Source: Bacteroidales bacterium (lineage in GTDB: Bacteria > Bacteroidota > Bacteroidia > Bacteroidales > Marinilabiliaceae). From it: a stretch of DNA of 45,066 nt. A program made the position numbers and the translations under genes. Positions 24,292 through 32,665 of this stretch are shown one piece after another (within the stretch, counting starts at the first letter, position 1; each line of letters begins with the position of its first letter). The notes under the pieces are model-generated. The model did not search any database, was not told the DNA's origin, and was given only the letters and a program-made list of their open reading frames with translations. Where the stretch lies: positions 1 through 45,066 of the forward strand of contig DUOK01000289.1 of NCBI GenBank assembly GCA_012838865.1, in the 5' to 3' direction.

Positions 24292-26301
24292 CTAGTCGTA
24301 AAAATTCCACGAAACGCCAAAGCGCAAGCCCCGGGGATTTGCAGGATAAAAGGCCGTATGAAAATATTGGTTGGAAGTAAGTCCTTGCGTTACATGATCC
24401 AATTTTACAAAAATCCGTGCGCGCTTCAACTGCATATTCAAGAACACATCTACAAAGGGATAGTCGCCTACCTGTCGCTCGTTTTGAACATGAAACTGAC
24501 CCGTGGCCGGCATATAAGCAGGCGCAAACCACAGGGAGTTGTAGCGCAAATCAAAGCCCAACTGAAAATGCAGCACCTTAAACAAAACATTCTCGTAATA
24601 GTTGGAGCTGTATATGGCCCATTCGGGCAGGGGCAAAAGCCCCTGGTGACTGCTCATCTGATACAATACCGTATTGCGACTGTTGAAACCCGCTCCGGAA
24701 AAATGTTTAAACAACTGAAGTTCAAACACAGAAAGCACGGTCGAAGTTTGCTCGGGAAGCGCCTCCTCATTCCAAAATACATAATCGTTAATGATGCGTC
24801 CTTCGGCAGACAAGCTCAGTCGCCTTCCCGGCAATTTTACAGCACCTCCTACCTTAAGCGTTTGTACCTTATCAAACCGCTCCTCCCAGGCAAAGTGATT
24901 CGAAAAATAACGCTCTTCAAAAAAACCGGGGGCATTCAAATACATCCCGCCATATGCCTCCACGCCCGCGGTATCCCGGCCCAGACCAAAAGAAGAACTC
25001 AGGGCACCGGTCAACTCCGTATCGCCACTGCGGTAGCCCTGAAAATAGAAGCGCGCCCCTGCATTCCAGCGAAAATGCTCCCCCAAATTCTTAAAAACCT
25101 GACCACCTACCAGGGTAGAAGTCAAGGTGGTGTCCCCCTCAAGCATTACTGGAAGACGCTCGCCGTCCTCCTCGATGTATCCCAGCGCGGGATAACGCAA
25201 CCTTTCCACCTCGTTGGTCACAAAACCCCTTAAGCCAAAGTGCAAAAGCGCATTGGCCTCCTCGTTAAACTTAAGCTGCAGGGAATTTTGAATACTGGTC
25301 TCATAAACCCTGTCGAAAGTCCGCTCCGTATCTACATATATGTGCTGGTAAAAATCATCCCCTTCGCCGCCAAAATAACGGCCCAGGTCGTCCATTCGAT
25401 GCACCCGTCGTCTTCGATCAATGTGCAAGGTGTGAATGGCAGTACCCACAGGAAGAACCGCCGACTCCCCATCACGCCGGCTTACAGTAAGATTGCCAAT
25501 ATCAAGCGCCTGATTCAAATACAACTGATGGTTGTCGGTACGGTTGGACGCCGTATAGAACTGAACCGGAATGTTTTCCTCCCGCCCGAAATCATAATCA
25601 TCCGGATTCAGCACATAATCCTCATCCATTACCCCACCGTTTTCGAGGTGATCGGTTTTATTGTACACATAAGCAGAATGCAGCTCGTAGCGCTTTCCCG
25701 TGTGCGATGAGAAGAAACGAAAATGGCGACTATCGGATTTTTGCGCATCGTAGCGACCTATGGACGAAATCAGATCGTACTGAAAACCTACATTCCAGAA
25801 ACGGTTGATATTCTGCGTAAACAAAATGCCCACCACCTCTTCGGAACGACGCTTGGGCCCCCCGTTCTGGTAATACAAATTGGTATAAGGCGTAGTAGTG
25901 TTGTACCAGCGCCATTCTTCCGGCCCCTTAAAAAAACCGCCCAAACTCTCTGTAAACAAAAAACCACGGGAAACCGGAAGTTCCGAAACCATGGCAGGCA
26001 TCCAGGGCGCCCCCAGGTTGCCCAGCTGCACGTTGGCCACAGCAGCACGATAGGCGGGACTGTGCACCTGAAAACCCGTACTCAGGGTGTCCGGAGCCAG
26101 ACTGTCGGCACGCGTGCCCAAGTCAAGCAGTTGCCAGGAACGAATCTTATGCGCTATCTGCGGACCGGGCGCAGCAGATGAAGCATTCGCTCCTCCGGGG
26201 GCAGCTCCGCGCCCCCCGATGGTCCGTTCCCTGCCGCCCTGCGCTGCAGCAAAGCCCGCAAGCAACAGCATTAAGGTAGTAAATAAGAGCAATTTTCTCA
26301 T
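24292..26301 (-). CDS. putative outer-membrane porin (Porin_10 type)
   Basis: Outer-membrane beta-barrel protein of 669 residues. A signal peptide is clear (MRKLLLFTTLMLLLAGFAAA, cleaved near AQG), followed by a low-complexity Gly/Ala/Pro stretch and then a long region rich in aromatic and alternating polar/hydrophobic residues typical of a barrel, ending in WNFYD with aromatic residues. It matches the Bacteroidota putative porin family. Substrate is unknown. I chose the ATG at 26301; a TTG at 26310 is in frame but falls on the -7-like box. It follows korB by about 75 bp on the same strand, with no functional link evident. Confidence 0.8.
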   Translation of the reverse strand: MRKLLLFTTLMLLLAGFAAAQGGRERTIGGRGAAPGGANASSAAPGPQIAHKIRSWQLLDLGTRADSLAPDTLSTGFQVHSPAYRAAVANVQLGNLGAPWMPAMVSELPVSRGFLFTESLGGFFKGPEEWRWYNTTTPYTNLYYQNGGPKRRSEEVVGILFTQNINRFWNVGFQYDLISSIGRYDAQKSDSRHFRFFSSHTGKRYELHSAYVYNKTDHLENGGVMDEDYVLNPDDYDFGREENIPVQFYTASNRTDNHQLYLNQALDIGNLTVSRRDGESAVLPVGTAIHTLHIDRRRRVHRMDDLGRYFGGEGDDFYQHIYVDTERTFDRVYETSIQNSLQLKFNEEANALLHFGLRGFVTNEVERLRYPALGYIEEDGERLPVMLEGDTTLTSTLVGGQVFKNLGEHFRWNAGARFYFQGYRSGDTELTGALSSSFGLGRDTAGVEAYGGMYLNAPGFFEERYFSNHFAWEERFDKVQTLKVGGAVKLPGRRLSLSAEGRIINDYVFWNEEALPEQTSTVLSVFELQLFKHFSGAGFNSRNTVLYQMSSHQGLLPLPEWAIYSSNYYENVLFKVLHFQLGFDLRYNSLWFAPAYMPATGQFHVQNERQVGDYPFVDVFLNMQLKRARIFVKLDHVTQGLTSNQYFHTAFYPANPRGLRFGVSWNFYD

Positions 26302-26307
26302 GCAGGG

Positions 26308-26315
26308 CAAAGATA
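26308..26315 (-). promoter_or_regulatory. -7-like box before the porin gene
   Basis: On the minus strand TATCTTTG, an exact TAnnTTTG, but only 6 bp from the chosen ATG at 26301, which would give an almost leaderless message. The nearest TTG is 23 bp upstream. It may be coincidental, or the start may be at a later Met. Confidence 0.3.
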
Positions 26316-26376
26316 TTGAAAAAATGAAAACAGCGGTACAAAACGCGTGCCCACATTCCCTGCCCCTGTCAAAAAG

Positions 26377-27393
26377 CTATTTCACCTCCCATACATTTCC
26401 GCGTGTTGCCAAATCACGGAAGCTCTTTACAGAACTGTTTTGTTGCACCTCCTGAATTTGCGCTTCTACATCCCGGTTATAAACAGCTCCTTTAACACTG
26501 CGAATAACCCCAAGCGCCACCGGAAATTCGGGGTACTCCATAGTGGCCAGCTTCAGGTGCATGGTGCTGTCGGTGCATTCAGCATCGTGCACCAAAAGAT
26601 CCTTTTCCTCCACCCCGTTCACACCCAACTGAACCACCTTTAGCGTCAAACCTTCAAGCATCAGGCCCTTGTCCCTGTTTTTGCCAAAGATCATAGGCTT
26701 ACCGTGTTCCAACAAAATGGTCCGGTCGTCTTTAAACTCCTTATCGGTAATGGCCTGATGCGTTTTATCGTTAAAAATCACACAGTTTTGCAGCACCTCT
26801 ACCACCGAAGTCCCCTCAAAGCGATCGGCCGCCTTAAACACATCCACACAAAGCTTCAATTCACGATCGACGGTTCGCGCAAAAAAATGCCCTCTGGCTC
26901 CAAGGGTTAGTTCCCCCGGGCGAAAAGGCTGCTCCACCGTTCCAAAAGGCGAGCTCTTAGAAACAAACCCATGCTTGGAGGTAGGTGAATACTGCCCCTT
27001 GGTCAGACCATAAATTTGATTATTAAACAGAATGATGTTCAAATCCACATTACGACGAACCGTATGAATAAAGTGGTTACCTCCGATGGCCAGCGCATCA
27101 CCGTCCCCGGTGATGTGCCACACCTTAAGATCGGGACGGGCCACCTTTACCCCAGATGCGATGGCCGAGCCACGTCCATGTATGGTGTGAAACCCAAAGG
27201 TGCTCATATAGTAGGTAAAACGGGAAGAACAACCGATTCCGGAAACCACAACCACCTCTTCGGGTTTCAGTTGCAACTCAGCCATGGCTTTTTGCACGGT
27301 ATTAAGAATGGCATGATCGCCACAACCCGGACACCAGCGCACATTCAGAGCGCTTTTAAAATCAACAAAGGTATATTCTTGTACTTCACTCAT
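26377..27393 (-). CDS. korB: 2-oxoacid:ferredoxin oxidoreductase, beta subunit
   Basis: TPP-binding subunit (338 residues) of an oxygen-sensitive 2-oxoacid:ferredoxin oxidoreductase, probably acting on 2-oxoglutarate to give succinyl-CoA, CO2 and reduced ferredoxin. WCPGCGDHAIL with a Cys-x-x-Cys near the N-terminus, the SGIGCSSRF motif, and the TPP segment GDGDALAIGGNHFIHTVRRN followed by LFNNQIYGLTKGQYSPTS are diagnostic. It starts 5 bp after korA, so the two form an operon. 2-Oxoglutarate is the common annotation for this two-subunit type, but other 2-oxoacids cannot be excluded. Confidence 0.93.
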   Translation of the reverse strand: MSEVQEYTFVDFKSALNVRWCPGCGDHAILNTVQKAMAELQLKPEEVVVVSGIGCSSRFTYYMSTFGFHTIHGRGSAIASGVKVARPDLKVWHITGDGDALAIGGNHFIHTVRRNVDLNIILFNNQIYGLTKGQYSPTSKHGFVSKSSPFGTVEQPFRPGELTLGARGHFFARTVDRELKLCVDVFKAADRFEGTSVVEVLQNCVIFNDKTHQAITDKEFKDDRTILLEHGKPMIFGKNRDKGLMLEGLTLKVVQLGVNGVEEKDLLVHDAECTDSTMHLKLATMEYPEFPVALGVIRSVKGAVYNRDVEAQIQEVQQNSSVKSFRDLATRGNVWEVK

Positions 27394-27398
27394 AAGTC

Positions 27399-29261
27399 CT
27401 AAGCTTCCATTAGTTTAACAAACTGCTCCTTTAGTTCCTGTACGGTAAAAGGTTGGCCCTGCACCTTATTGAATTGCTCATAAGAGAACTGAGGGTGTTT
27501 CATCCGTAAAAATCCCGCAAACTGACCCATATTCAATTCGCAGACCACAATCTTCTTGTAGCGCCCCAACAATTCAGCAGTATTCAAAGGCAGGGGATTG
27601 ATGTAGTTAAAATGTGCCAACGCCACCTTCCGACCCTCCTTATTCAAAGCTTCCACCGCCGCATACAAATGGCCAAAAGTGCCCCCCCAGCCTACAACAA
27701 GCAAATCGGCAGAAGCATCGCCCACCACTTCAAGCTCAGGAACAAAATGAGCAACCCGCTCCAGCTTTTGCTGGCGCAGACTCACCATCAAATGATGATT
27801 GGGACCATCATGCGAAATATTGCCGGTGACTGCATCCTTTTCCAGACCTCCAATCCGGTGCTCATAGCCCTTCATACCCGGCACCACCCAGTCGCGATTC
27901 AACTTATCCTCACTTCGGAGATAGGGCTTAAATTCACCCGTCTTTTGACGTGTTCTGGGGAGCTCGATTACCGGGAAGTCGCCCTCATCGGGCACCCGCC
28001 ATTGCTGGGTTCCATTGGCCAGAAAACCATCGGTCAGTAAAATAACCGGAATCATATGTTCCAGGGCTATCTTGGCGGCATAAAAAGCATAATCAAAGCA
28101 ATTGACCGGCGTACTGGCGGCCATTACAACTACCGGACTTTCCCCATTACGACCAAAGAGCGCCTGCAGCAGATCCGATTGCTCGGTTTTCGTAGGTAAG
28201 CCCGTAGAGGGTCCACCCCGCTGAACATTCACCACCACCAAAGGCAGTTCTGCCATAACAGCCAATCCAATGGCCTCCGTTTTAAGTGCCAAACCCGGAC
28301 CCGAAGTTGAAGTAACCCCCAGTGCCCCGCTGTAACTGGCGCCAATGGCGGTACAAACTCCGGCAATTTCATCCTCTGCCTGAAAAACCTTAACGCCCAA
28401 ATCCTTCCGTGCTGCCAGCTCCTGCAGAATTTCGGTAGCAGGGGTAATGGGATAAGACCCCAGAAACAAAGGCAAACCACTCTTTTCAGAAGCCAAAAGC
28501 AAACCCCAGGCTGCGGCCGTATTGCCGTTTAAATTGCGGTAAATACCCTTGCGATTTTCGGAGGGGCTTACATGGTAAGAAGGCGTCATCGCCTGGATGT
28601 TGTTGCCATAATCAAATCCGGCCTGGAGCACCAAAAGGTTGGCCTGCATAATGGCCGGATTTTTACCAAACTTGGTTTTAATATAAGCCTGAGTATGCGC
28701 TATGGGCCGATTAAAAAGCCAATACACCAAGCCCAAAGCAAACATGTTTTTACTGCGCAACACACTCTTATTATCCAGTTCAAGCTCCTTTACACTCTCT
28801 TTGGTGAGGGTAGTAATCGGGGCTTTAATCAGGTTGTACCCATCCAACTGGTCTTCTGTAATGGGGTCGTCCGTTTTATAACCCGCCTTCTCCAAACCCT
28901 TCCGGTCAAAACTATCCACATCCAGAACAATGGTGCCACCTGGTTTCATAAAACGCGCATTGGCTTTAAGCGCTGCAGGATTCATCGCCACGAGCACATC
29001 CGTCTGATCACCCGGGGTACTGACCCCCCGACCAAAATGCACCTGAAAACCGGATACACCTCCAATGGTTCCCTGAGGCGCCCGAATATCTGCCGGAAAA
29101 TCCGGAAAGGTTGAAATATCGTTGCCATAAACTGCAGAGGTTTGTGAAAACAAGGTACCTGTCAGCTGCATTCCGTCGCCCGAGTCGCCGGAAAAGCGGA
29201 CAGCAATCTTGTCCACCTCAATTACTTTTGAACTTTTTCCCATAACATTCTGATCCTTCAT
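27399..29261 (-). CDS. korA: 2-oxoacid:ferredoxin oxidoreductase, alpha subunit (gamma-alpha fusion)
   Basis: A 620-residue subunit in which the gamma domain (about 15-205, beginning VRFSGDSGDGMQLTG) is fused in front of the alpha pyrimidine-binding domain (about 225-620, with GNTAAAWGLLLASEKSGLPL, YPITPATEILQELA, TSTSGPGLALKTEAIGLA and NVQRGGPSTGLPTKTEQSDL). With korB it makes the complete heterodimer; no separate ferredoxin subunit gene is present, as is usual for this type. ATG at 29261 was chosen; Met7 is an alternative. The enzyme serves the reductive or anaerobic TCA-branch chemistry common in Bacteroidota. Confidence 0.93.
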   Translation of the reverse strand: MKDQNVMGKSSKVIEVDKIAVRFSGDSGDGMQLTGTLFSQTSAVYGNDISTFPDFPADIRAPQGTIGGVSGFQVHFGRGVSTPGDQTDVLVAMNPAALKANARFMKPGGTIVLDVDSFDRKGLEKAGYKTDDPITEDQLDGYNLIKAPITTLTKESVKELELDNKSVLRSKNMFALGLVYWLFNRPIAHTQAYIKTKFGKNPAIMQANLLVLQAGFDYGNNIQAMTPSYHVSPSENRKGIYRNLNGNTAAAWGLLLASEKSGLPLFLGSYPITPATEILQELAARKDLGVKVFQAEDEIAGVCTAIGASYSGALGVTSTSGPGLALKTEAIGLAVMAELPLVVVNVQRGGPSTGLPTKTEQSDLLQALFGRNGESPVVVMAASTPVNCFDYAFYAAKIALEHMIPVILLTDGFLANGTQQWRVPDEGDFPVIELPRTRQKTGEFKPYLRSEDKLNRDWVVPGMKGYEHRIGGLEKDAVTGNISHDGPNHHLMVSLRQQKLERVAHFVPELEVVGDASADLLVVGWGGTFGHLYAAVEALNKEGRKVALAHFNYINPLPLNTAELLGRYKKIVVCELNMGQFAGFLRMKHPQFSYEQFNKVQGQPFTVQELKEQFVKLMEA

Positions 29262-29302
29262 TTAAGTTGTAGAGACTCACATAAAGAGCTGTACACAAGC
29301 CC

Positions 29303-29333
29303 CTAAATTAAGTCTTATCCAGCTTATCACCAA
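29303..29333 (-). promoter_or_regulatory. candidate korAB promoter
   Basis: On the minus strand TTG (29331-29333), exactly 20 bp spacer, and TAATTTAG (29303-29310), one mismatch from TAnnTTTG. It would give a leader of about 35 bases before the korA ATG. Confidence 0.45.
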
Positions 29334-29613
29334 AAGGAAGCAAAGCACGAAAGGCGGCTGTTTGGGGACTCAAAAAAGCTGTAACAGCAGCTAACCTTTA
29401 GAAAATCACAGAATTTGAAGTGCATAATAATACAAATACATCGGAGAAACTTTTTCTAATTCAGAATGCATCCAAATAGAAAAACCAGACCTAAAGCCGA
29501 ATCAGCAAATCGAAGACCAAAAACAATATGCAAAAACAATGGCCAAAATGAATAAATAACCACTCGTTAACATCTCTTACTGCTTGCTTGAACCCTTTTA
29601 GCAAAAACACTGT

Positions 29614-29621
29614 TACCTTTG
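29614..29621 (+). promoter_or_regulatory. -7 box for the gamma-carbonic anhydrase gene
   Basis: TACCTTTG, an exact -7 consensus, 13 bp before the ATG at 29635; the nearest TTG (29588-29590) is 23 bp upstream, slightly longer than usual. Confidence 0.48.
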
Positions 29622-29634
29622 CAAAAAAACAACT

Positions 29635-30147
29635 ATGGCACTCATAAAAGAAGTAAGGGGATTTACCCCGAAATTTGGAAACAATGTTTTCCTGGCAGAA
29701 AACGCCACCATTATTGGCGATGTGGAGATGGGCGACGATTGCAGCATATGGTACAACGCGGTACTGCGCGGCGATGTCAACTCCATCCGACTGGGCAACA
29801 AGGTCAACATCCAGGACGGAACCGTCCTGCACACCTTGTATCAAAAGTCGGTGGTAGAAATCGGCAACAACGTTTCCGTGGGTCACAATGTAACCATACA
29901 CGGGGCAAAAATCGAGGACAACGTACTCATTGGCATGGGCGCCACCATACTGGACCATGCCGTAATTGGCAGCAACTCCATCATTGCAGCCAACTCACTG
30001 GTGCTCACCGGCACCAAGGTCGAGCCCAACAGCATCTATGCAGGCGTCCCGGCCAAAAAAGTCAAGGACATTGAACCGGAGCAGACCGCTGAAATGGTGA
30101 ATAAAATTGCCAACAATTATCTGATGTATGCCAGCTGGTACAAGTAG
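29635..30147 (+). CDS. gamma-carbonic anhydrase family protein
   Basis: Left-handed beta-helix (hexapeptide-repeat) protein of 170 residues, trimeric in the family. Metal-binding histidines are at the expected places: His66 in TVLHT, His84 and His89 in VGHNVTIHG. Hexapeptide turns such as IIGDVEMGDD, VLIGMGATIL and VIGSNSIIAANSLV are plain. The family includes active CO2 hydratases and acyltransferase-like relatives of YrdA/CaiE, so activity is not certain from sequence. It is a single-gene unit, facing murI with only 8 bp between the two stops. Confidence 0.9.
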   Translation: MALIKEVRGFTPKFGNNVFLAENATIIGDVEMGDDCSIWYNAVLRGDVNSIRLGNKVNIQDGTVLHTLYQKSVVEIGNNVSVGHNVTIHGAKIEDNVLIGMGATILDHAVIGSNSIIAANSLVLTGTKVEPNSIYAGVPAKKVKDIEPEQTAEMVNKIANNYLMYASWYK

Positions 30148-30155
30148 GCAAGTCG

Positions 30156-30986
30156 TTAGCGACGGACAGGCAGGTGCCGGGCGAACACACTCCGGCCGAG
30201 AAAAAAACTGGCCGAAGCATTAAAACGGAGCGGATCCTCGCTGGTGTAAAAAGCCAGCTGTCCACCCCGCGAAAGTCGCTCATTCATTTCGGGATGTCGC
30301 AAAAGATAGTCGCGCAAACGGTCGGCTACCACCGGTCCTTGATCAATAATCGCTACCCCGGCCGGCACGAAACGTTGAATTAGCGGCAGCAAGAGGGGAT
30401 AGTGGGTACAGCCCAGAATCAGCGTGTCGGTTTCAGGAGCGCGGCTGAAAAGTCCGGTCAAATTCTGTCGCACAAAAAACTCGGTCCCCTCTGAGGCCAA
30501 CTCCTGATTTTCGATGAGGGGAACCCACATGGGACAAGCTTCTTGTACGACCTTAAATTCGGGGTAAAGCTTGGCAATTTCGAGCGGATAGGATTCGGAA
30601 AGCACCGTACCCACAGTCCCGACAACCCCAATGTGCCCACCGCGACTCGCCTGCCCCAAATATTCTACACTGGGCCTTATAACACCCAAAACGCGATTTG
30701 CCGGAGCAAAACCCGCCAAATCGCGTTGTTGTATTGTTCGGAGTGCTTTGGCCGAAGCCGTATTACAAGCCAGAATAACCAGGGGAGCCCCCAAGTCAAA
30801 AAGTTGCTTTACAGCCTCCAGGGTGTACCGATACACCACCTCGAAAGATCTCCCGCCATAAGGCGCCCTGGCATTGTCTCCGTAGTAAACAAAGTCGTAT
30901 TCGGGAAAAGCTGCTGTTAAGGAGCGCAAAACAGTCAAGCCACCATAGCCCGAATCAAAAACACCTATAGGTCCCGATGACGGCAT
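30156..30986 (-). CDS. murI: glutamate racemase
   Basis: Cofactor-independent racemase making D-glutamate for peptidoglycan; cytoplasmic. The 276-residue protein has the two catalytic Cys residues, Cys74 in LVILACNTASA and one near residue 190 in LILGCTHYPLLLP, together with Asp11 in GVFDSGYGGLTV and the YYGDNARAPYG motif. It is the last gene of the envelope cluster, 17 bp after an ompH copy. The order ompH-murI downstream of bamA is usual in Bacteroidota. No terminator fits in the 8 bp that separate it from the convergent carbonic anhydrase gene. Confidence 0.96.
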   Translation of the reverse strand: MPSSGPIGVFDSGYGGLTVLRSLTAAFPEYDFVYYGDNARAPYGGRSFEVVYRYTLEAVKQLFDLGAPLVILACNTASAKALRTIQQRDLAGFAPANRVLGVIRPSVEYLGQASRGGHIGVVGTVGTVLSESYPLEIAKLYPEFKVVQEACPMWVPLIENQELASEGTEFFVRQNLTGLFSRAPETDTLILGCTHYPLLLPLIQRFVPAGVAIIDQGPVVADRLRDYLLRHPEMNERLSRGGQLAFYTSEDPLRFNASASFFLGRSVFARHLPVRR

Positions 30987-31003
30987 AAGCCAGGGAACTC
31001 AAA

Positions 31004-31516
31004 TTAATTGACACCCAACTTGGCCTTAACCAGGGGACCGCAATCCATACTCTTTTCCGAATGATAAAGTACCACCTGGGCGCTAAGGTCGAAAATATAA
31101 ATCAAACCCTGCTCCTGTCCCACCGTATCCACCGCACGCTGAATCTTCTCCAGCAAGGGTTGATACAATTCCTGCTCCTTACGCTGAAGCGTCTGCTGAG
31201 CCATGGTCTGGTAATTTTGCAGGCGTTGCTCAATGTCCTGAATTTCTTTCTCCATGCTGCTGCGAATCAATTCGGGCATGGTTTCTCTTTGCTCCAAATA
31301 CTCGCGGAACTTTTTCTCATGTTCTTCGCTCATGGCCTGCATTCTTTTTTGCAGCACCTCAGCCTCAGCCTGCAACTTCTTATCGGCATCGGCCTTCTCA
31401 GGCAACTCCATAATCAACTCCTGCATGTTGATGTGTCCAAACTTCAACTCCTGGGCCTGAACAAAACCGGCAGTCATCAAAACCGCTGCCAGAGCCATTA
31501 CTTTTACTAATTTCAT
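31004..31516 (-). CDS. OmpH/Skp family periplasmic chaperone, copy 3
   Basis: Periplasmic OmpH/Skp-like chaperone of 170 residues that would hold unfolded outer-membrane proteins for BamA. It has a signal peptide (MKLVKVMALAAVLMTAGFVQ, then AQE), a short FGHINMQELIMELPE start typical of the family, and a long charged helical region (about 45-120) that forms the coiled-coil arms, then GLIYIFDL and a closing PLVKAKLGVN. The last part closely matches that of the copy before it, so these two are recent-looking paralogues. It lies between another ompH and murI. Confidence 0.9.
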   Translation of the reverse strand: MKLVKVMALAAVLMTAGFVQAQELKFGHINMQELIMELPEKADADKKLQAEAEVLQKRMQAMSEEHEKKFREYLEQRETMPELIRSSMEKEIQDIEQRLQNYQTMAQQTLQRKEQELYQPLLEKIQRAVDTVGQEQGLIYIFDLSAQVVLYHSEKSMDCGPLVKAKLGVN

Positions 31517-31552
31517 ATGATAATTGTTTATTTTTCAATGGTTCAACTACAC

Positions 31553-32065
31553 TTACAAGCCCAATTTGGCCTTAACCAAGGGGGTAACATCCTGACTTTT
31601 TTCAGAGTGAAAGAGCGTAAGCCCCGAGTTCATTTCAAAAATGTATAAAAAGTCCTGCTCCTCGCCCACCTCTTCAATGGTGGCTCTTAACTTCTCCAAA
31701 ACAGGCACTTGTAGCGCCTGTTGCTTTTCCTGAAGGCCCCTTTGGGCACCCGCAAAAAACTCCTGAATGCGCTGCTGCATCGTGGCATACTCTTGTTGCT
31801 TGGCTTCTCTTTGTACCGCTGAATAGCTTTCAAAGTTGTTTTCAAAGTCCAGCTCAAACTTCTGCAATTCTTCCTGCATGGCGCTTAACTGACCTTCCAG
31901 GCGGGTTGTCTCCGTTTCCATTTCTACAGAAATGTTCTTGTACTCGGGCATCAAGAGCACTATATCGGCAACATTAACATGTCCAAACTTGGGCGCCTGT
32001 GCCGCTGCAGAAGAGAAAACCAGGCCCAACAGAGCCGCCATTAAAATGGTTCTTATTTGCATCAT
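31553..32065 (-). CDS. OmpH/Skp family periplasmic chaperone, copy 2
   Basis: Second OmpH/Skp-like chaperone, 170 residues. Signal peptide MMQIRTILMAALLGLVFSSA ending AAAQA, then FGHVNVADIVLLMPEYKN, a charged coiled-coil region with many Glu/Gln (about 50-120), DFLYIFEMNSGLTLFHSEKS and the end TPLVKAKLGL, the same ending as copy 3. I chose the ATG at 32065 rather than an in-frame TTG at 32077. It starts 15 bp after copy 1 ends and is followed 36 bp later by copy 3. Confidence 0.9.
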   Translation of the reverse strand: MMQIRTILMAALLGLVFSSAAAQAPKFGHVNVADIVLLMPEYKNISVEMETETTRLEGQLSAMQEELQKFELDFENNFESYSAVQREAKQQEYATMQQRIQEFFAGAQRGLQEKQQALQVPVLEKLRATIEEVGEEQDFLYIFEMNSGLTLFHSEKSQDVTPLVKAKLGL

Positions 32066-32080
32066 CCTTTTGTTCAAATT

Positions 32081-32599
32081 TTATTTTTTATGTCCCAATC
32101 TTTCCAGTATCTGCTCACTTCGATCGTGACGGGGATTCAAATACAATACCCCGTTGGCCTTATCAAAAACAGCGGCCAGGTCCTCCTCCCGCGCCAATTC
32201 ACGAATGGCAGAAGCAATTTGCTCCTGAATGGGCTGCACCAGGTTTTCCTGTCGTTTGGCCATTTCCCCTTCCGGTCCAAAGTAACGGTGTTGCAATTCT
32301 TTTGCTTCCCGCTCTTTGGCAATAATGGCTTCTTCACGTTGCACCCGCATTTCGCCCGATAAAAAAACACTCTCGGTTTGAAATTCCTTATAAAGTTCAG
32401 CCACCTCCTGGTACCTGGCCTCAATTTCCTGCTGCCACTGTTGCGACAGCTGATTCAATTGTTCCCGAGCAGCCTGATACGCTGGAATATTGCGCAAAAC
32501 ATACTCGGTATCCACAAAGGCATATCTCTGAGCCTGCAGCGACCAGGACCCGGCCAAAATCGCCAGCAGCAAAATTAAAATTGTTTTTTTCATAACCAT
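32081..32599 (-). CDS. OmpH/Skp family periplasmic chaperone, copy 1
   Basis: First OmpH/Skp-like chaperone after bamA, 172 residues. Signal peptide MVMKKTILILLLAILAGSWS, cleaved near LQAQ; then RYAFVDTEYVLRNIPAYQAA, the usual start of the Bacteroidota OmpH fold, a long charged helix region and the ending DLAAVFDKANGVLYLNPRHD. It differs more from copies 2 and 3 than they do from each other. Met1 or Met3 could be the start. It lies 66 bp after bamA on the same strand, in keeping with a joint role in outer-membrane protein assembly. Confidence 0.91.
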   Translation of the reverse strand: MVMKKTILILLLAILAGSWSLQAQRYAFVDTEYVLRNIPAYQAAREQLNQLSQQWQQEIEARYQEVAELYKEFQTESVFLSGEMRVQREEAIIAKEREAKELQHRYFGPEGEMAKRQENLVQPIQEQIASAIRELAREEDLAAVFDKANGVLYLNPRHDRSEQILERLGHKK

Positions 32600-32665
32600 A
32601 ATTTTAAATAAAAATAAGCGGTTATATATGCTGAATCAAAAACCGAACCACAAAAGTTCTTCTTA

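Larger units (their letters stand above)
29262..29634. other. divergent intergenic region, korAB / gamma-carbonic anhydrase
   Basis: An AT-rich spacer of 373 bp between divergent genes. It holds a candidate korAB promoter (29303-29333, minus) and a -7 box for the carbonic anhydrase (29614-29621, plus). The middle, about 29340-29580, contains no convincing gene; a minus-strand frame that spans it is mostly the reverse of the carbonic anhydrase gene. A short imperfect repeat AGCTG...CAGCAGCT lies near 29380. No terminator or known riboswitch was recognised. Confidence 0.5.

Noticed and set aside
24091-25233. Long open frame (380 codons) antisense to the mltF-like and porin genes
   Set aside because: It is in the shadow of two well-supported minus-strand genes; basic, repetitive composition without domains.
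29491-29958. Minus-strand frame of 155 codons reaching into the korAB/carbonic anhydrase spacer
   Set aside because: Most of it is the reverse of the carbonic anhydrase gene, whose His ligands and hexapeptide repeats are plain.
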